A DNA stretch of 64,000 nt, from assembly GCF_016316925.1 (NCBI RefSeq), contig NZ_JAEEGB010000010.1, forward strand, positions 79,778-143,777, in the 5' to 3' direction. The DNA comes from Clostridium aciditolerans. GTDB taxonomy: Bacteria > Bacillota > Clostridia > Clostridiales > Clostridiaceae. The position numbers were made by a program, and so were the translations under genes. Positions within the stretch are counted from its first letter, which is position 1. Every line of letters begins with the position of its first letter. A model generated the notes under the pieces. It did no database searches and had not been told where the DNA came from. It saw only the letters and a list, made by a program, of their open reading frames with translations. Shown here piece after piece: positions 1 through 8,109 of this stretch.

Positions 1-254
1 ATATAGCCCTGTTTTAATTCTTCTTCAAAGGCATAAATAGAATAGTTACTCATCCTTTGAATGATAGTTTTTAAATCATCTGATCTTGGTGTATATTTGT
101 TAACTATTTCTCTATTACCTACTTGAAAAACTAAAGGCTTGTCCGCTCTTATTCTGATTTCTTGAAGTGTCTTTGATTGAGCTAAATCTCCAAGAGCATC
201 TTTAATACTTTGTGGTAAAATATTTAAAATTTCTTTTGTATCTATCTTTCTCAT
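1..254 (-). CDS. spoIIIAA: Stage III sporulation protein AA, N-terminal part (truncated by window edge)
   Basis: The 84 visible residues read MRKIDTKEILNILP, then an LQEIRIRADKPL stretch, then SNYSIYAFEEELKQGY. This is the typical N-terminus of SpoIIIAA, the ATPase of the SpoIIIA-SpoIIQ channel between mother cell and forespore. The ATPase domain lies beyond position 1. The neighbours efp and the M24 peptidase fit the usual Firmicute context. The start is odd: the SD (AAGGAG, 255-260) touches the ATG at 252-254 with no spacer, whereas an in-frame ATA at 243-245 lies 9 nt from the SD and would give a protein beginning M-D-T-K-E-I-L. The family call is firm; the start codon is not. Confidence 0.85.
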   Translation of the reverse strand, partial: MRKIDTKEILNILPQSIKDALGDLAQSKTLQEIRIRADKPLVFQVGNREIVNKYTPRSDDLKTIIQRMSNYSIYAFEEELKQGY

Positions 255-334
255 CTCCTTTCTTTATATTAATTTCTATTTTAATTACTCAGAAATTATT
301 CCAAATAAATAAAAATTTTATGAGTAAATAAAAA

Positions 335-370
335 ATACCACATAAATGAGTAACCTCATTTATGTGGTAT
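335..370 (-). terminator. Rho-independent terminator downstream of the efp / zinc-ribbon genes
   Basis: A perfect 16-bp inverted repeat (335-350 with 355-370, 4-nt loop) is followed on the minus strand by a T-rich run (revcomp of 325-334). It ends transcripts from the peptidase/efp/zinc-ribbon genes, so spoIIIAA probably has its own promoter in 260-334. Confidence 0.8.
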
Positions 371-455
371 TAAAACAACTTATTCAATAAACCTCCACTC
401 TAATACTTCTATTTTTGCTAGAAGTATAGAGTAATACCGCTATGAATTCGTTCAA

Positions 456-845
456 TTATTCACAACAACAATTTTTAGTTGCTATTTTTTTATGGCAATT
501 AGGACATGTAATTTCTTCACCCTTAGCTATTATGTCCTTATCAACATACACAGTATCTCCACAGTTAGGACATTCAAGTTGAATAAAGTTATCACCTTCA
601 TCTTCATATAGTTCATAATCTTCATCATAAAAATCTTCTTGAAGTTCTGCTAGATCTTCATCTATGGCATCTATGTATTCTTGAACAACCTTTTGGGATT
701 CTGAGATTTCAGATATTTCTACAGCTATGTCTTTAAGTACACTAACAATTTCTGTTAATATTCTTCCTTCTTTAGTGCTTTCATCGATACTTAATCCGTC
801 AACTAATCCACTAAGATAAGAAACCTTTGACATAATAGAATTCAT
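456..845 (-). CDS. CD1247-type N-terminal domain protein with C-terminal zinc ribbon
   Basis: This 129-residue protein has an N-terminal helical segment (about 1-50), a very acidic linker (about 60-86), and a zinc-ribbon-like C-terminus with CPNC pairs at Cys92/Cys95 and Cys114/Cys117. It ends in an unusual Cys-Cys-Cys-Glu. The N-terminal pattern (SYLSGLVDGLSIDESTKEG) is one I associate with a clostridial family named after C. difficile CD1247; its function is not established to my knowledge. It lies 41 nt downstream of efp and is probably cotranscribed with it, ahead of the terminator at 335-370. The zinc site suggests a regulatory or nucleic-acid-binding role, which is inference only. Confidence 0.75.
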   Translation of the reverse strand: MNSIMSKVSYLSGLVDGLSIDESTKEGRILTEIVSVLKDIAVEISEISESQKVVQEYIDAIDEDLAELQEDFYDEDYELYEDEGDNFIQLECPNCGDTVYVDKDIIAKGEEITCPNCHKKIATKNCCCE

Positions 846-886
846 TTAACCACATCCTTAAATTTATTTTGCCATAATAGTATTCC

Positions 887-1444
887 TTAAACTCTTTCCA
901 TATATTCTCCAGTTCTTGTATCTATTCTTATGATTTCTCCTTCATTTACGAATATAGGAACCGGAACAACTGCTCCAGTCTCAACAGTAGCAGGTTTTAA
1001 TACGTTTGTAGCTGTATTTCCTTTAACTCCTGGATCAGTTTGAGTTACCATTAATTCTACAAAGTTTGGCGCTTCTACTGAGAATGCTTCTCCTTTGTAA
1101 AATTTTATTACAGCAAACATATTTTCTTTTAGGAATTTTATTGCTCCTTCAACCTTCTCATAATTTAAAGGAATTTGTTCAAATGTTTCTTGATCCATGA
1201 AATAATATAATTCACCATCAGAATATAAGTACTGCATTTCTTTTCTTTCTATAACTGCTTCTTGAAGTTTTGCAGTTGGGTTGAAAGTTGTATCAGTAAC
1301 CCCTCCAGTTATAACGTTTCTAAGCTTTGTTCTAACAAACGCAGCTCCCTTACCTGGTTTTACATGAAGGAAGTCTATTACTGTAAACACTTGTCCATCT
1401 TGTTCAAAAGTAGTTCCTTTTCTTAATTCTCCTGCTGATATCAT
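887..1444 (-). CDS. efp: Translation elongation factor P
   Basis: This 185-residue protein has the standard length and three-domain beta architecture of EF-P, which rescues ribosomes stalled at polyproline stretches. It starts [10 protein letters not shown]. The loop that reaches the peptidyl-transferase centre reads [10 protein letters not shown], placing Lys32 at the position that is post-translationally modified in many bacteria. The C-terminal signature (a TDPGVKG loop, then [16 protein letters not shown]) is intact. An SD (GGAGG) precedes the ATG. It lies 70 nt downstream of the M24 peptidase gene, a common Firmicute pairing. Confidence 0.97.
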   Translation of the reverse strand: MISAGELRKGTTFEQDGQVFTVIDFLHVKPGKGAAFVRTKLRNVITGGVTDTTFNPTAKLQEAVIERKEMQYLYSDGELYYFMDQETFEQIPLNYEKVEGAIKFLKENMFAVIKFYKGEAFSVEAPNFVELMVTQTDPGVKGNTATNVLKPATVETGAVVPVPIFVNEGEIIRIDTRTGEYMERV

Positions 1445-1514
1445 TTGGTGTATCCCTCCAAAACTTTATTATTCATTTATTATATCATAACCCTTTAATA
1501 GGTAATCATATATA

Positions 1515-2591
1515 CTATTCTATGCATATTAAATGCTTAGGTGATTTTGAGAATATTTCTATTCCATTTTCCTTTACTAATAATATATCCTCTATTCTTA
1601 CCCCACCAAAACCTGGTATATAAATTCCTGGTTCATCTGTAACAACTATACCTGCTGGTAGTGGTTTATCATTTCTATATCCAACAGTTGGTGCTTCATG
1701 AATCTCTCTACCTACTCCATGGCCTAACCCATGGCCAAAATATTCTCCATAACCTTTTTCTTTGATGTGATCTCTTGCAATTTTGTCAACTTCTATTGCA
1801 GGAACTCCTGGTTTAAAACCTTTTAAAGCTTTTTCCTGTGCTTCTAGTACAATATTATATATTTCAACCATTTTTTCAGATGGCTTACCTATAACAATTG
1901 TTCTTGTCATATCTGAGCAATATCCTTCATAAACACATCCAAAGTCAAGTGTTAAGAATTCTCCGTTATTAATAACCTTATCAGTAGCTTCTCCATGAGG
2001 TAAACTTGATCTAACTCCAGATGCAATTATTGAAGGGAATGAAAGGTCTGTAGCTCCTAATTTTTTCATATAAAATTCAAGCTCAAGTCCTACTTCTCTT
2101 TCAGTCATTCCTGGTTTTATAAAACTAAGCATATGTTCGAAAGCCTTGTCAGCAATTTCTGCTGCTTTTCTCATAAGCACTAGTTCGCTTTCGTCCTTTA
2201 CAACTCTTATTTCTTCAACTATACCTTCCATAGGGACTAACTCACAATTAAGTTTACTTTTATAAAGGCTGTATGTACCATAAGAAACTATATTTTCTTC
2301 AAATCCAAGCTTTTTAATATTATTTTTATTTACTAATTCTGATAGAAAGTCAGCAAAAGTAGTATTCTTACTGTATTCTAATAGTTCGTAGTCTTTAACT
2401 TGTTGCTGTGCTTGTTCAGTAAATCTTGAATCTGTAATAAAAAATGCCTTATCAGTTGTTATTACTGAAAAGCTTTCATTTCCAGTAAATCCACTTAAAT
2501 AATTTCTATTATGATCTCCAATTAAAAGAACAGCATCTAATCCTTTTTTGCTCATTGCATCTCTTAATTTTCTCATTCTTTCTTTATACAT
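1515..2591 (-). CDS. M24 family Xaa-Pro aminopeptidase
   Basis: This 358-residue metallopeptidase has a creatinase-like N-terminal domain (about 1-130) and an M24 pita-bread catalytic domain (about 135-350). All five metal ligands are visible: Asp216 (LTLDFG), Asp227 (CSDMTRT), His291 (GHGLGHGVG), Glu320 (TDEPGIY) and Glu334 (GVRIED). It should release N-terminal residues preceding proline in cytoplasmic peptides. The start ATG is preceded by a GGGGGT SD at 8 nt. It is the first gene of the peptidase-efp-zinc-ribbon unit. It is usually annotated as PepP or YqhT-like; prolidase activity cannot be excluded. Confidence 0.92.
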   Translation of the reverse strand: MYKERMRKLRDAMSKKGLDAVLLIGDHNRNYLSGFTGNESFSVITTDKAFFITDSRFTEQAQQQVKDYELLEYSKNTTFADFLSELVNKNNIKKLGFEENIVSYGTYSLYKSKLNCELVPMEGIVEEIRVVKDESELVLMRKAAEIADKAFEHMLSFIKPGMTEREVGLELEFYMKKLGATDLSFPSIIASGVRSSLPHGEATDKVINNGEFLTLDFGCVYEGYCSDMTRTIVIGKPSEKMVEIYNIVLEAQEKALKGFKPGVPAIEVDKIARDHIKEKGYGEYFGHGLGHGVGREIHEAPTVGYRNDKPLPAGIVVTDEPGIYIPGFGGVRIEDILLVKENGIEIFSKSPKHLICIE

Positions 2592-2814
2592 CTTATATTA
2601 CCCCCATATTTACGTAACGTGTAGCATTCACTATTACTTTCTCCAATTTATGTAACAATTATTCCTTATTAAACTTACAATTTAAGAAATAAGCGCCCTA
2701 TGTTTTCACTTTTCAATATATAGACTACACAATACAGTTCTATTTGAACAATGTTATTTTATCAAAACTTGTGATTATTTGCAAATAATATTAATTTATT
2801 TGCTTTCAGATTCT

Positions 2815-3231
2815 CTACTTGTTTTTTATAAAATCAATATTCACTTTAGTAGTGTTATTGCTGTTTTCATCTTTATTTATTTTTATATTATTAATACGTT
2901 GATAATTATCTTTATTTTTTATATCTTCTAGTGTACTTTTAACTACAGAAATATCACCTAAGATTTCAAGTTCTACTGCTGCTTCTTTATTACTTTGACT
3001 TCTCAAACCGTTTATTTTAACTTTTTCTTTTTCACTTAACCCCTCTAATATCTCAGTAAATCCAAATTGTTTTAATTTGCTATCATCACTTTTATTTTCA
3101 TTTATAACTCTTAATTTAGCCTCATTTTCAGCTATTTTTTGTCTAACATTGAAATTCATCACAATTAAAAATACAAATAATATTAAACATAGAATGACCA
3201 TGATTGGCTTATAAATCGTATTTTTAAACAT
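2815..3231 (-). CDS. pilO: PilO-like type IV pilus alignment protein
   Basis: This 138-residue protein has one N-terminal membrane segment (about residues 9-27) followed by a coiled-coil-prone stretch and a small mixed alpha/beta domain. That is the layout of PilO, which pairs with PilN and links the inner-membrane platform to the pilus machinery. Sequence identity to characterised PilO cannot be judged by eye, so the call rests on topology and on being the last gene of a pilB-pilC-pilin-pilM-pilN series, 13 nt after the PilN-like gene. It ends TAG at 2815-2817. No strong terminator follows, only a weak A/T-rich inverted repeat at about 2779-2801. Confidence 0.6.
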   Translation of the reverse strand: MFKNTIYKPIMVILCLILFVFLIVMNFNVRQKIAENEAKLRVINENKSDDSKLKQFGFTEILEGLSEKEKVKINGLRSQSNKEAAVELEILGDISVVKSTLEDIKNKDNYQRINNIKINKDENSNNTTKVNIDFIKNK

Positions 3232-3244
3232 ATATTTTCCCCTC

Positions 3245-3706
3245 TCACTTTAACTCCATATTTATTTTTATATTTCCCGGATTTTCACCACTCAGAAATA
3301 ATATCTGTTTTATTATAAACTTATTTTTCATTTCTATTTCTTTTATGAGTAATTTATAATCTAATTTTGTTGAATCAAAACTTAGTTCTATTCTTCTTCC
3401 ATCTATATATATACTTTCATAATTGTTATTTTCCTGTACGCTTGTTATATAAGTTAAAAATGTATCTAATGTTCTATTATTTTTACTCTTCGTTTCATTT
3501 ATTTGTTCAGTATCTTTCTTTTGTGGTAAGAGCCTCTGATTAATTTCAGTATCTAACAGCTTTTTTTTATTTGTATTTACAAATAACATTTCTATAAGAA
3601 TTAGGTCTATTATAATAAATATACTTATAAAAACTTTAAGTGACTTTTTTCTCTTAACTTTTCTATCTTCTAAATACCACTCTGGTAAAAAATATATCTT
3701 TTCTAT
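3245..3706 (-). CDS. pilN: PilN-like type IV pilus assembly protein (apparent ATA start)
   Basis: The first ATG of this frame, at 3589-3587, falls inside the membrane helix. The open frame continues upstream and encodes EKIYFLPEWYLEDRK, a basic stretch, then the hydrophobic helix SLKVFISIFIIIDLILIEML. A short cytoplasmic tail with an FLP motif followed by one helix is the normal N-terminus of PilN. The only in-frame candidate start after the upstream TAA (3709-3707) is ATA at 3706-3704, exactly 9 nt from an AGGAG SD (3716-3720). With that start the protein has 153 residues. A two-codon ATG-ATT-TAA reading sits between the SD and the ATA. An ATA start, or an ATG-to-ATA mutation, is inferred and not proven. 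Confidence 0.6.
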   Translation of the reverse strand: MEKIYFLPEWYLEDRKVKRKKSLKVFISIFIIIDLILIEMLFVNTNKKKLLDTEINQRLLPQKKDTEQINETKSKNNRTLDTFLTYITSVQENNNYESIYIDGRRIELSFDSTKLDYKLLIKEIEMKNKFIIKQILFLSGENPGNIKINMELK

Positions 3707-3742
3707 TTAAATCATCTCCTTATGATGCCTAAGCTTTAAATT

Positions 3743-4501
3743 CTATACAAGATAGTTATTATCACAGCAAGCATTTCCTAAGTCTATGCAACTATATTGT
3801 TTTTCCACATCTTTAATTAAAGTTTTGTAAGGAAAGTTCAGAAAAAATATTTTGTTAAATTGATCATGTTCTTGCGATATACTGCATTTAACTTGAAATT
3901 TTTTCAACTCATCTATAAAACTATTTTCAGCAAATGTTTTTATAACACTATTGGCAATCATTTTATTGTCTGTACAGGCTAATAGATATAATATATTTTC
4001 ATGTATAAAAATAAGGATGTAATTTTTATCTTTAATTCTATTTTTATAATTGTTCAAAATGCAAAATTGTATTGGAAATATTCCTTTTATTTTTCCTCCT
4101 CTTTCTGTACACTTTTTTATTAAATTTGATTTGCTCCAATTTAATAAAAAAACTATCACATCTAAGCTTGAACCATTATCTTTGATGATTTGATAGGTAA
4201 ACATAATATTATCTATATTTTTAAATCGATACTGCAGCTCACCTTTAATAATTGCATGAAGTTTCTCCTTTTTTACCTTTGGAAAAGTCATAAATTTTAC
4301 ATATATTTCTTCACCATCTACTATTATAAATAGATTTTTATTTTTAAAATCTATTTTAATATCATCAATATTTTTTGCTTTAATATTAATTCCATTATAT
4401 TTTTTTAAGTCTATTATTCTGTCTATGAAGCTTTTTCTCAGAATCTCCTTATAAGTTAAACTATCATTATAAACTTGTAATAATCCCTTTTTTCTTATCA
4501 T
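3743..4501 (-). CDS. pilM: PilM/GspL-like type IV pilus assembly protein
   Basis: This 252-residue soluble protein has an early segment IFIVVDGEEIYVKFMTFPKV, then KLHAIIKGELQYRF, then a TYQII-x-D-V-I-V-F-L-L strand. This resembles the actin-like PilM/GspL fold, in which a proline-centred motif precedes a helix and a tyrosine-containing strand. It is shorter than typical PilM (about 350), and clear ATPase phosphate motifs are not visible, so it may be a degenerate structural version. Its ATG overlaps the end of the previous gene by 4 nt (translational coupling), and it is followed by the PilN- and PilO-like genes in canonical M-N-O order. Confidence 0.55.
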   Translation of the reverse strand: MIRKKGLLQVYNDSLTYKEILRKSFIDRIIDLKKYNGINIKAKNIDDIKIDFKNKNLFIIVDGEEIYVKFMTFPKVKKEKLHAIIKGELQYRFKNIDNIMFTYQIIKDNGSSLDVIVFLLNWSKSNLIKKCTERGGKIKGIFPIQFCILNNYKNRIKDKNYILIFIHENILYLLACTDNKMIANSVIKTFAENSFIDELKKFQVKCSISQEHDQFNKIFFLNFPYKTLIKDVEKQYSCIDLGNACCDNNYLV

Positions 4502-4953
4502 TTTATTCCTCCTTTTTTATAAGAGTAATCGATGCATCCATAAAATATAGATCCATTAATAATTTTATACTCATATAACTCCTCTTTATAAAACTTATGA
4601 TTGACATAGTATTCAGCTAAAAAACAATTTGAATCATTAATATATTTAACTAAATTATCATCACATTTTATAGCAGTGCTTGTTGTGGTATTGAAAAATT
4701 CTTTTACTTCTTCTTCACTTATTGAGCTAACATTTTTATAGATATTCTCATCTAATTCAGTTAGAAGAAACTCTCTTGGTTTTTGTATAATGTCCACTTT
4801 CATTGTGTTTTGCTGAAGCTTTAAATCATTATTTCTTATTAAAATTTCCATTTTATAAACACCTAAAACAATAAGAAAACATAGGCTACATGCAAATAGA
4901 ACATATACTAAGATAAATCCTTTTTTGCTTTTCCTCTCTCTAGTCCTAAACAT
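4498..4953 (-). CDS. Pilin-like/ComGG-like minor component of the type IV pilus operon
   Basis: This 151-residue protein has a short basic leader ending KSKKG, then the hydrophobic helix FILVYVLFACSLCFLIVLG. It resembles a class III prepilin but lacks the glutamate normally at position +5 of the mature pilin (here FILVY). Pseudopilins that cap the fibre (GspK, PilX, ComGG types) can differ there, so a tip or minor pseudopilin is plausible. The remainder is Asn/Lys/Glu rich with no recognised domain. Its start lies within the 3' end of the upstream pilin gene (46-nt overlap), which argues for coupled translation. Confidence 0.5.
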   Translation of the reverse strand: MFRTRERKSKKGFILVYVLFACSLCFLIVLGVYKMEILIRNNDLKLQQNTMKVDIIQKPREFLLTELDENIYKNVSSISEEEVKEFFNTTTSTAIKCDDNLVKYINDSNCFLAEYYVNHKFYKEELYEYKIINGSIFYGCIDYSYKKGGIK

Positions 4954-5405
4954 CTTTTATACACTTTACCTTTCCTTGTTTCTATAGTTATATATAACAC
5001 CCTTCCTTTTTCCTCCACAATAAACTCCTTAGCATTTTTAAAAATGTTATTGGTTGTAGGTGAATATACAGCGCCATAGGATATTATAATATCTGAATCA
5101 CGATCTTTTCTAATATAATCACAACCCTTACCATCGTATCTTTTTATAGTAATTCTGTTATCCGATATTTCTGCATACTTAGCATTATTTATTTGGTTTT
5201 CAATTATCATAAAAGCCTCATTTACATAAAAATATTCTCTACTTTCATTTATTTCTTGTCTATGTATTCTCATATACTTTGAAATAATAATTACTTGAAT
5301 AGATGCTATAATTCCTATTAATGCTGTAACAATCATTAATTCAATTAATGTAAATCCTTTTTTAGCAGCTTTTCTATCTTTTATATTTTCCCTTATAAAT
5401 CTCAC
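4908..5405 (-). CDS. Prepilin-type N-terminal cleavage/methylation protein
   Basis: This 165-residue protein has a leader rich in Lys/Arg ending AAKKG, followed by FTLIELMIVTALIG. This is a textbook class III prepilin: the peptidase cuts after Gly, Phe is methylated, and Glu5 is present. The C-terminal domain is beta-rich (KRYDGKGCDYI and LYITIETRKGKVYKR). It overlaps both neighbours (32 nt with the gene before, 46 nt with the gene after), so the minor-pilin genes form a tightly coupled set. It is likely a minor pilin (PilW/GspJ-like by length and order). No prepilin peptidase gene is in the window. Confidence 0.72.
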   Translation of the reverse strand: MRFIRENIKDRKAAKKGFTLIELMIVTALIGIIASIQVIIISKYMRIHRQEINESREYFYVNEAFMIIENQINNAKYAEISDNRITIKRYDGKGCDYIRKDRDSDIIISYGAVYSPTTNNIFKNAKEFIVEEKGRVLYITIETRKGKVYKRCLGLERGKAKKDLS

Positions 5406-5805
5406 ACTCCATAACCTTAGTGTTATCTTTAATCTTTGTATATAATTTTAAATTTAGCTTTAATACCTTACCTTGCTCTATATCAATAGCTATATAAGGC
5501 TCTTCCGATGGTTTATTCTGAATAAATAAATTAGTTATTCCTTTTTCTTTGATTTTATCCTCTTGAATATTCTCCTTAGCAATATAATATCTATTTTCAA
5601 GGGCAAGCTTCTCTATTTCATCATAAGAACAATTATAAATTATGTTATTCTTTGCTGCTTCTATAAATATTGTATTATTATATATCTCATTACTTGTTTT
5701 TTTCAGCTTCAAATTATTTAGTTGAATTGACAATATTGTAATAAACAATATTGAAAATACAGTAATGCTACATATGACTTCTATTAAAGAGTATCCTTTG
5801 TTAAT
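5374..5805 (-). CDS. Prepilin-type minor pilin (start uncertain, possibly ATT)
   Basis: The frame contains N-K-G followed by YSLIEVICSITVFSILF, a prepilin cleavage site with Glu5. The frame is open back to an ATG at 5892, but that start would overlap the preceding pilin gene by 92 nt and give an implausible 34-residue leader without an SD. A GTG at 5835 is also without SD. The shortest candidate is ATT at 5805-5803, overlapping the upstream stop (TATTAAC). It gives a leader of four residues (start-N-K-G) and 143 residues in all, with only a weak GTGGA upstream. Translation may depend on coupling. The pilin identity is secure; the start is an inference. Confidence 0.6.
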   Translation of the reverse strand: MNKGYSLIEVICSITVFSILFITILSIQLNNLKLKKTSNEIYNNTIFIEAAKNNIIYNCSYDEIEKLALENRYYIAKENIQEDKIKEKGITNLFIQNKPSEEPYIAIDIEQGKVLKLNLKLYTKIKDNTKVMECEIYKGKYKR

Positions 5806-6244
5806 ATTTGAATTCCACGAAAGCTGTTCCCACACACATCGTAATACAGTGCATCTTCCCTTCACGATCTTTGTATTGAATAGTACACGCATCTTCAGTT
5901 ATACCTCTGTTATCTATTTTTATTTTGTTTCCTGGCCTCACTATATTTAATGTGAATTTATCTGGTAACTCTAATTTATAAACTCGCTGTGTTCCAGAGT
6001 TTAAACATACAAAGTTTTTTTCAGTATCAAAGTATAAATAGCCTCCTATATTTTTATCTCTACAATATTCTTTTGAATTATTTATTAAATTGATCAGAGA
6101 ATTACTGAAAACATCAACATCTATTTCATTTTGTAATTTATTGTATCCACCAAAGTTTATTAAGCTAAAGCTAAATAGTATAGATATCATTCCTATTACT
6201 ATCAATAATTCTATAACAGTAAAACCTTTCTTTTTAGTTTTCAT
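5801..6244 (-). CDS. Prepilin-type minor pilin
   Basis: This 147-residue protein starts MKTKKKG, then FTVIELLIVIGMISILFSF: class III leader, cleavage after Gly and Glu5 all present. A beta-rich C-terminal domain follows, with two cysteines (ACTIQY and HCITMC) that could form a disulfide. It is about the size of GspH/FimT-type minor pilins. It lies 33 nt downstream of the major pilin gene and abuts the next pilin gene. The ATG at 6244 is the natural start. Confidence 0.75.
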   Translation of the reverse strand: MKTKKKGFTVIELLIVIGMISILFSFSLINFGGYNKLQNEIDVDVFSNSLINLINNSKEYCRDKNIGGYLYFDTEKNFVCLNSGTQRVYKLELPDKFTLNIVRPGNKIKIDNRGITEDACTIQYKDREGKMHCITMCVGTAFVEFKY

Positions 6245-6277
6245 ATAAATTACTCCATTATGATTATCCTTAGAAAA

Positions 6278-6736
6278 TTATTCACCAGAATTAGCACCTG
6301 ACCGTGTGTTTGTAGACGTGGCTTTTGGATATACAGTTTTATTATCATACATTACTACAAGAGAGTTTTGATCTGCATTGATTGTCGCTGTGTATATTTT
6401 TCCATCACTTTTATAATTTATATCTACACATTGTTCCCCTGAAGATACATCTTCTACCGTTGTACCAGCTTCAACTGAAGTTAGTGTCTCTATATTGGCT
6501 TTTACATTATCTTTGTCAAATTTCCCGTCATTGTCTCCATAACTTGCCATAGCTGCTGTCTGAATTTGCTTTGCTGTATTTATTGCTTTTGTTACTTTTG
6601 CCTTTTCTTGATAAGCTGAAAATTTTGGAACTAAAAATCCCATAAGAACTAATATTATAGAAATAACCAACATAAGCTCTATTATAGTAAAACCTTTTTC
6701 CCTCGAATTTATTATTTTCTTATAATTTATTTTCAT
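6278..6736 (-). CDS. pilA: Type IV pilin (probable major pilin, PilA-like)
   Basis: This 152-residue protein has the leader MKINYKKIINSREKG, then FTIIELMLVISIILVLMGFLVPKF, an ideal pilin helix with Glu5, and then the amphipathic helix AYQEKAKVTKAINTAKQIQTA. The C-terminal domain carries a conspicuous Thr/Ser/Gly tail (KATSTNTRSGANSGE). It is the first pilin gene after pilC and has the strongest purine-rich SD (GGAAAGGAAAAGG) of the pilin set, so it is the best candidate for the major subunit. Assignment as major rather than minor pilin is by order and SD strength only. Confidence 0.78.
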   Translation of the reverse strand: MKINYKKIINSREKGFTIIELMLVISIILVLMGFLVPKFSAYQEKAKVTKAINTAKQIQTAAMASYGDNDGKFDKDNVKANIETLTSVEAGTTVEDVSSGEQCVDINYKSDGKIYTATINADQNSLVVMYDNKTVYPKATSTNTRSGANSGE

Positions 6737-6836
6737 AACCTTTTCCTTTCCTATAAAATTTTTATACGATAACTACCATCCTGGATTTGTTCAACTAAAC
6801 TTCAAGTAGCCTTTGAAAACCCAATTTGAAAATGCC

Positions 6837-8030
6837 TTACGCTATAGAATCCATGATATTTATAATAGGCATAAAGGCTGCTATTATAAACACTCCTACA
6901 AATAAAGCTAAAAATATAATAATCATTGGCTCCATTAAGCTTAAAAGCTTTTTTAAATACTCCTCTAATTCATTTTCAAGTATCCCTCCAAGCTTTGATA
7001 GCATCTCTTCAACCTTTCCAGTCTCCTCCCCAATGGAAATTAGAGATAAAAATAGTTCATTCCCTAGTTCCTGTTTCTTAAAAGAAGAATTCATACTCTC
7101 TCCTTGCTTTATATCTTCTATACAGTTCTTAATTTTATTCTCTATTACTTTATTATCTAAAAGACTTATAACAGTTTCTAAAGCTTTTATTATATTAAAA
7201 CCTGCTTCTATAAGCATAGATAGTGATACTGAAAACTTATATAAAACAAAATTATTGTAATATCTTCTTAAGTAGGGAATTCTAATTTTTATATTGTCGA
7301 AATAAAGTTTACCTTCATTTGTTCTTGAATATTGATATATAGCAATCATAATTGTAAATAAAATTATATTTATTAGGTAAAAATTTGTTCTAAGAAAACT
7401 ATAAAAATCTAATGTTACTTGCGTTATAAAGGGAATGTCTCCACCAATAGACAATAATGTATCTATAAAGTTAGGTATTATTTTAGCCATTAAGAATAGA
7501 ATTATAAAGAAAGAGCTTGTTAGCACAACTAAAGGATATGTAATTGCTGATTTCACTTTATTAAATAATTTGTCTTGTTTATCATAATATTCTGATAAAT
7601 TTTTCAGTATCTTATCCAGTTTCCCACTTTCTTCTCCTATCTTAATCATCTCATTCATGAACAATGGATACACATCAGATTCTTTTTTTAAGCTTTTATA
7701 GATACTTTCTCCTCTTGAAACATTTCTCTCTACTCTGCATAAACTCTCTCTCAATGTCTTTTTATTGCACTGGGATGCTATAATATTTAATGCTTGAGAG
7801 ACTGAAATTCCAGCATTTATCATACAGCTTAACCCATTGCATAAAAAACTTATGTCTCGAGAGTTAACTCTTTCTTTAAATATATATTTTGAAATACCAT
7901 TTTTCTTTTTAACATCCAAAAGATAATATCCATTATCCTTTAATTTGTCTCTTAGTTCAGTTATGTCTTCGCCTTCATATTCCCCCTCAAATTTATTTCC
8001 TTGAATATTTATGGCACTATATTTAAATAT
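6837..8030 (-). CDS. pilC: Type IV pilus inner-membrane platform protein PilC (apparent ATA start)
   Basis: This GspF/PilC family protein has two homologous cytoplasmic repeats (about residues 60-170 and 260-370), each with a GEESGK/GEETGK motif, and hydrophobic segments near 170-215 and at the C-terminus. The first ATG/GTG/TTG-type start is TTG at 7919, which would remove the family's conserved N-terminus. The frame continues upstream through FKYSAINIQGNKFEGEYEG and LRDKLKDNGYYLLDV, matching the usual PilC beginning. It reaches ATA at 8030-8028, 7 nt from a GGAAGGAG SD. With that start the protein has 397 residues, the normal family length. No ATG/GTG/TTG fits in frame near the SD, so AUA initiation is strongly suggested. 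Confidence 0.9.
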   Translation of the reverse strand: MFKYSAINIQGNKFEGEYEGEDITELRDKLKDNGYYLLDVKKKNGISKYIFKERVNSRDISFLCNGLSCMINAGISVSQALNIIASQCNKKTLRESLCRVERNVSRGESIYKSLKKESDVYPLFMNEMIKIGEESGKLDKILKNLSEYYDKQDKLFNKVKSAITYPLVVLTSSFFIILFLMAKIIPNFIDTLLSIGGDIPFITQVTLDFYSFLRTNFYLINIILFTIMIAIYQYSRTNEGKLYFDNIKIRIPYLRRYYNNFVLYKFSVSLSMLIEAGFNIIKALETVISLLDNKVIENKIKNCIEDIKQGESMNSSFKKQELGNELFLSLISIGEETGKVEEMLSKLGGILENELEEYLKKLLSLMEPMIIIFLALFVGVFIIAAFMPIINIMDSIA

Positions 8031-8062
8031 GTTACCACTCCTTCCATGTTGTAAAAGTATGT

Positions 8063-8100
8063 CTTAAGGCATCTGAAAGAAAATAACAAGTCAAAGATGC
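8063..8100 (-). repeat. Short dispersed repeat, family C, copy 1
   Basis: This 38-bp segment contains GGCATCTGAAAGAAAATAAC and a closing AAAGATGC, so its ends (GCATCT / AGATGC) can pair. A second copy lies at 20607-20640 with the core CATCTGAAAGAAAATAACAA unchanged. Here it fills the pilB-pilC junction just upstream of the pilC SD. Confidence 0.7.
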
Positions 8101-8109
8101 GACGGATAT

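Noticed and set aside
260-334. Sigma-E promoter for spoIIIAA
   Set aside because: A CATAAAA -10-like string occurs on the minus strand, but no properly spaced -35 could be found, so it is not listed.
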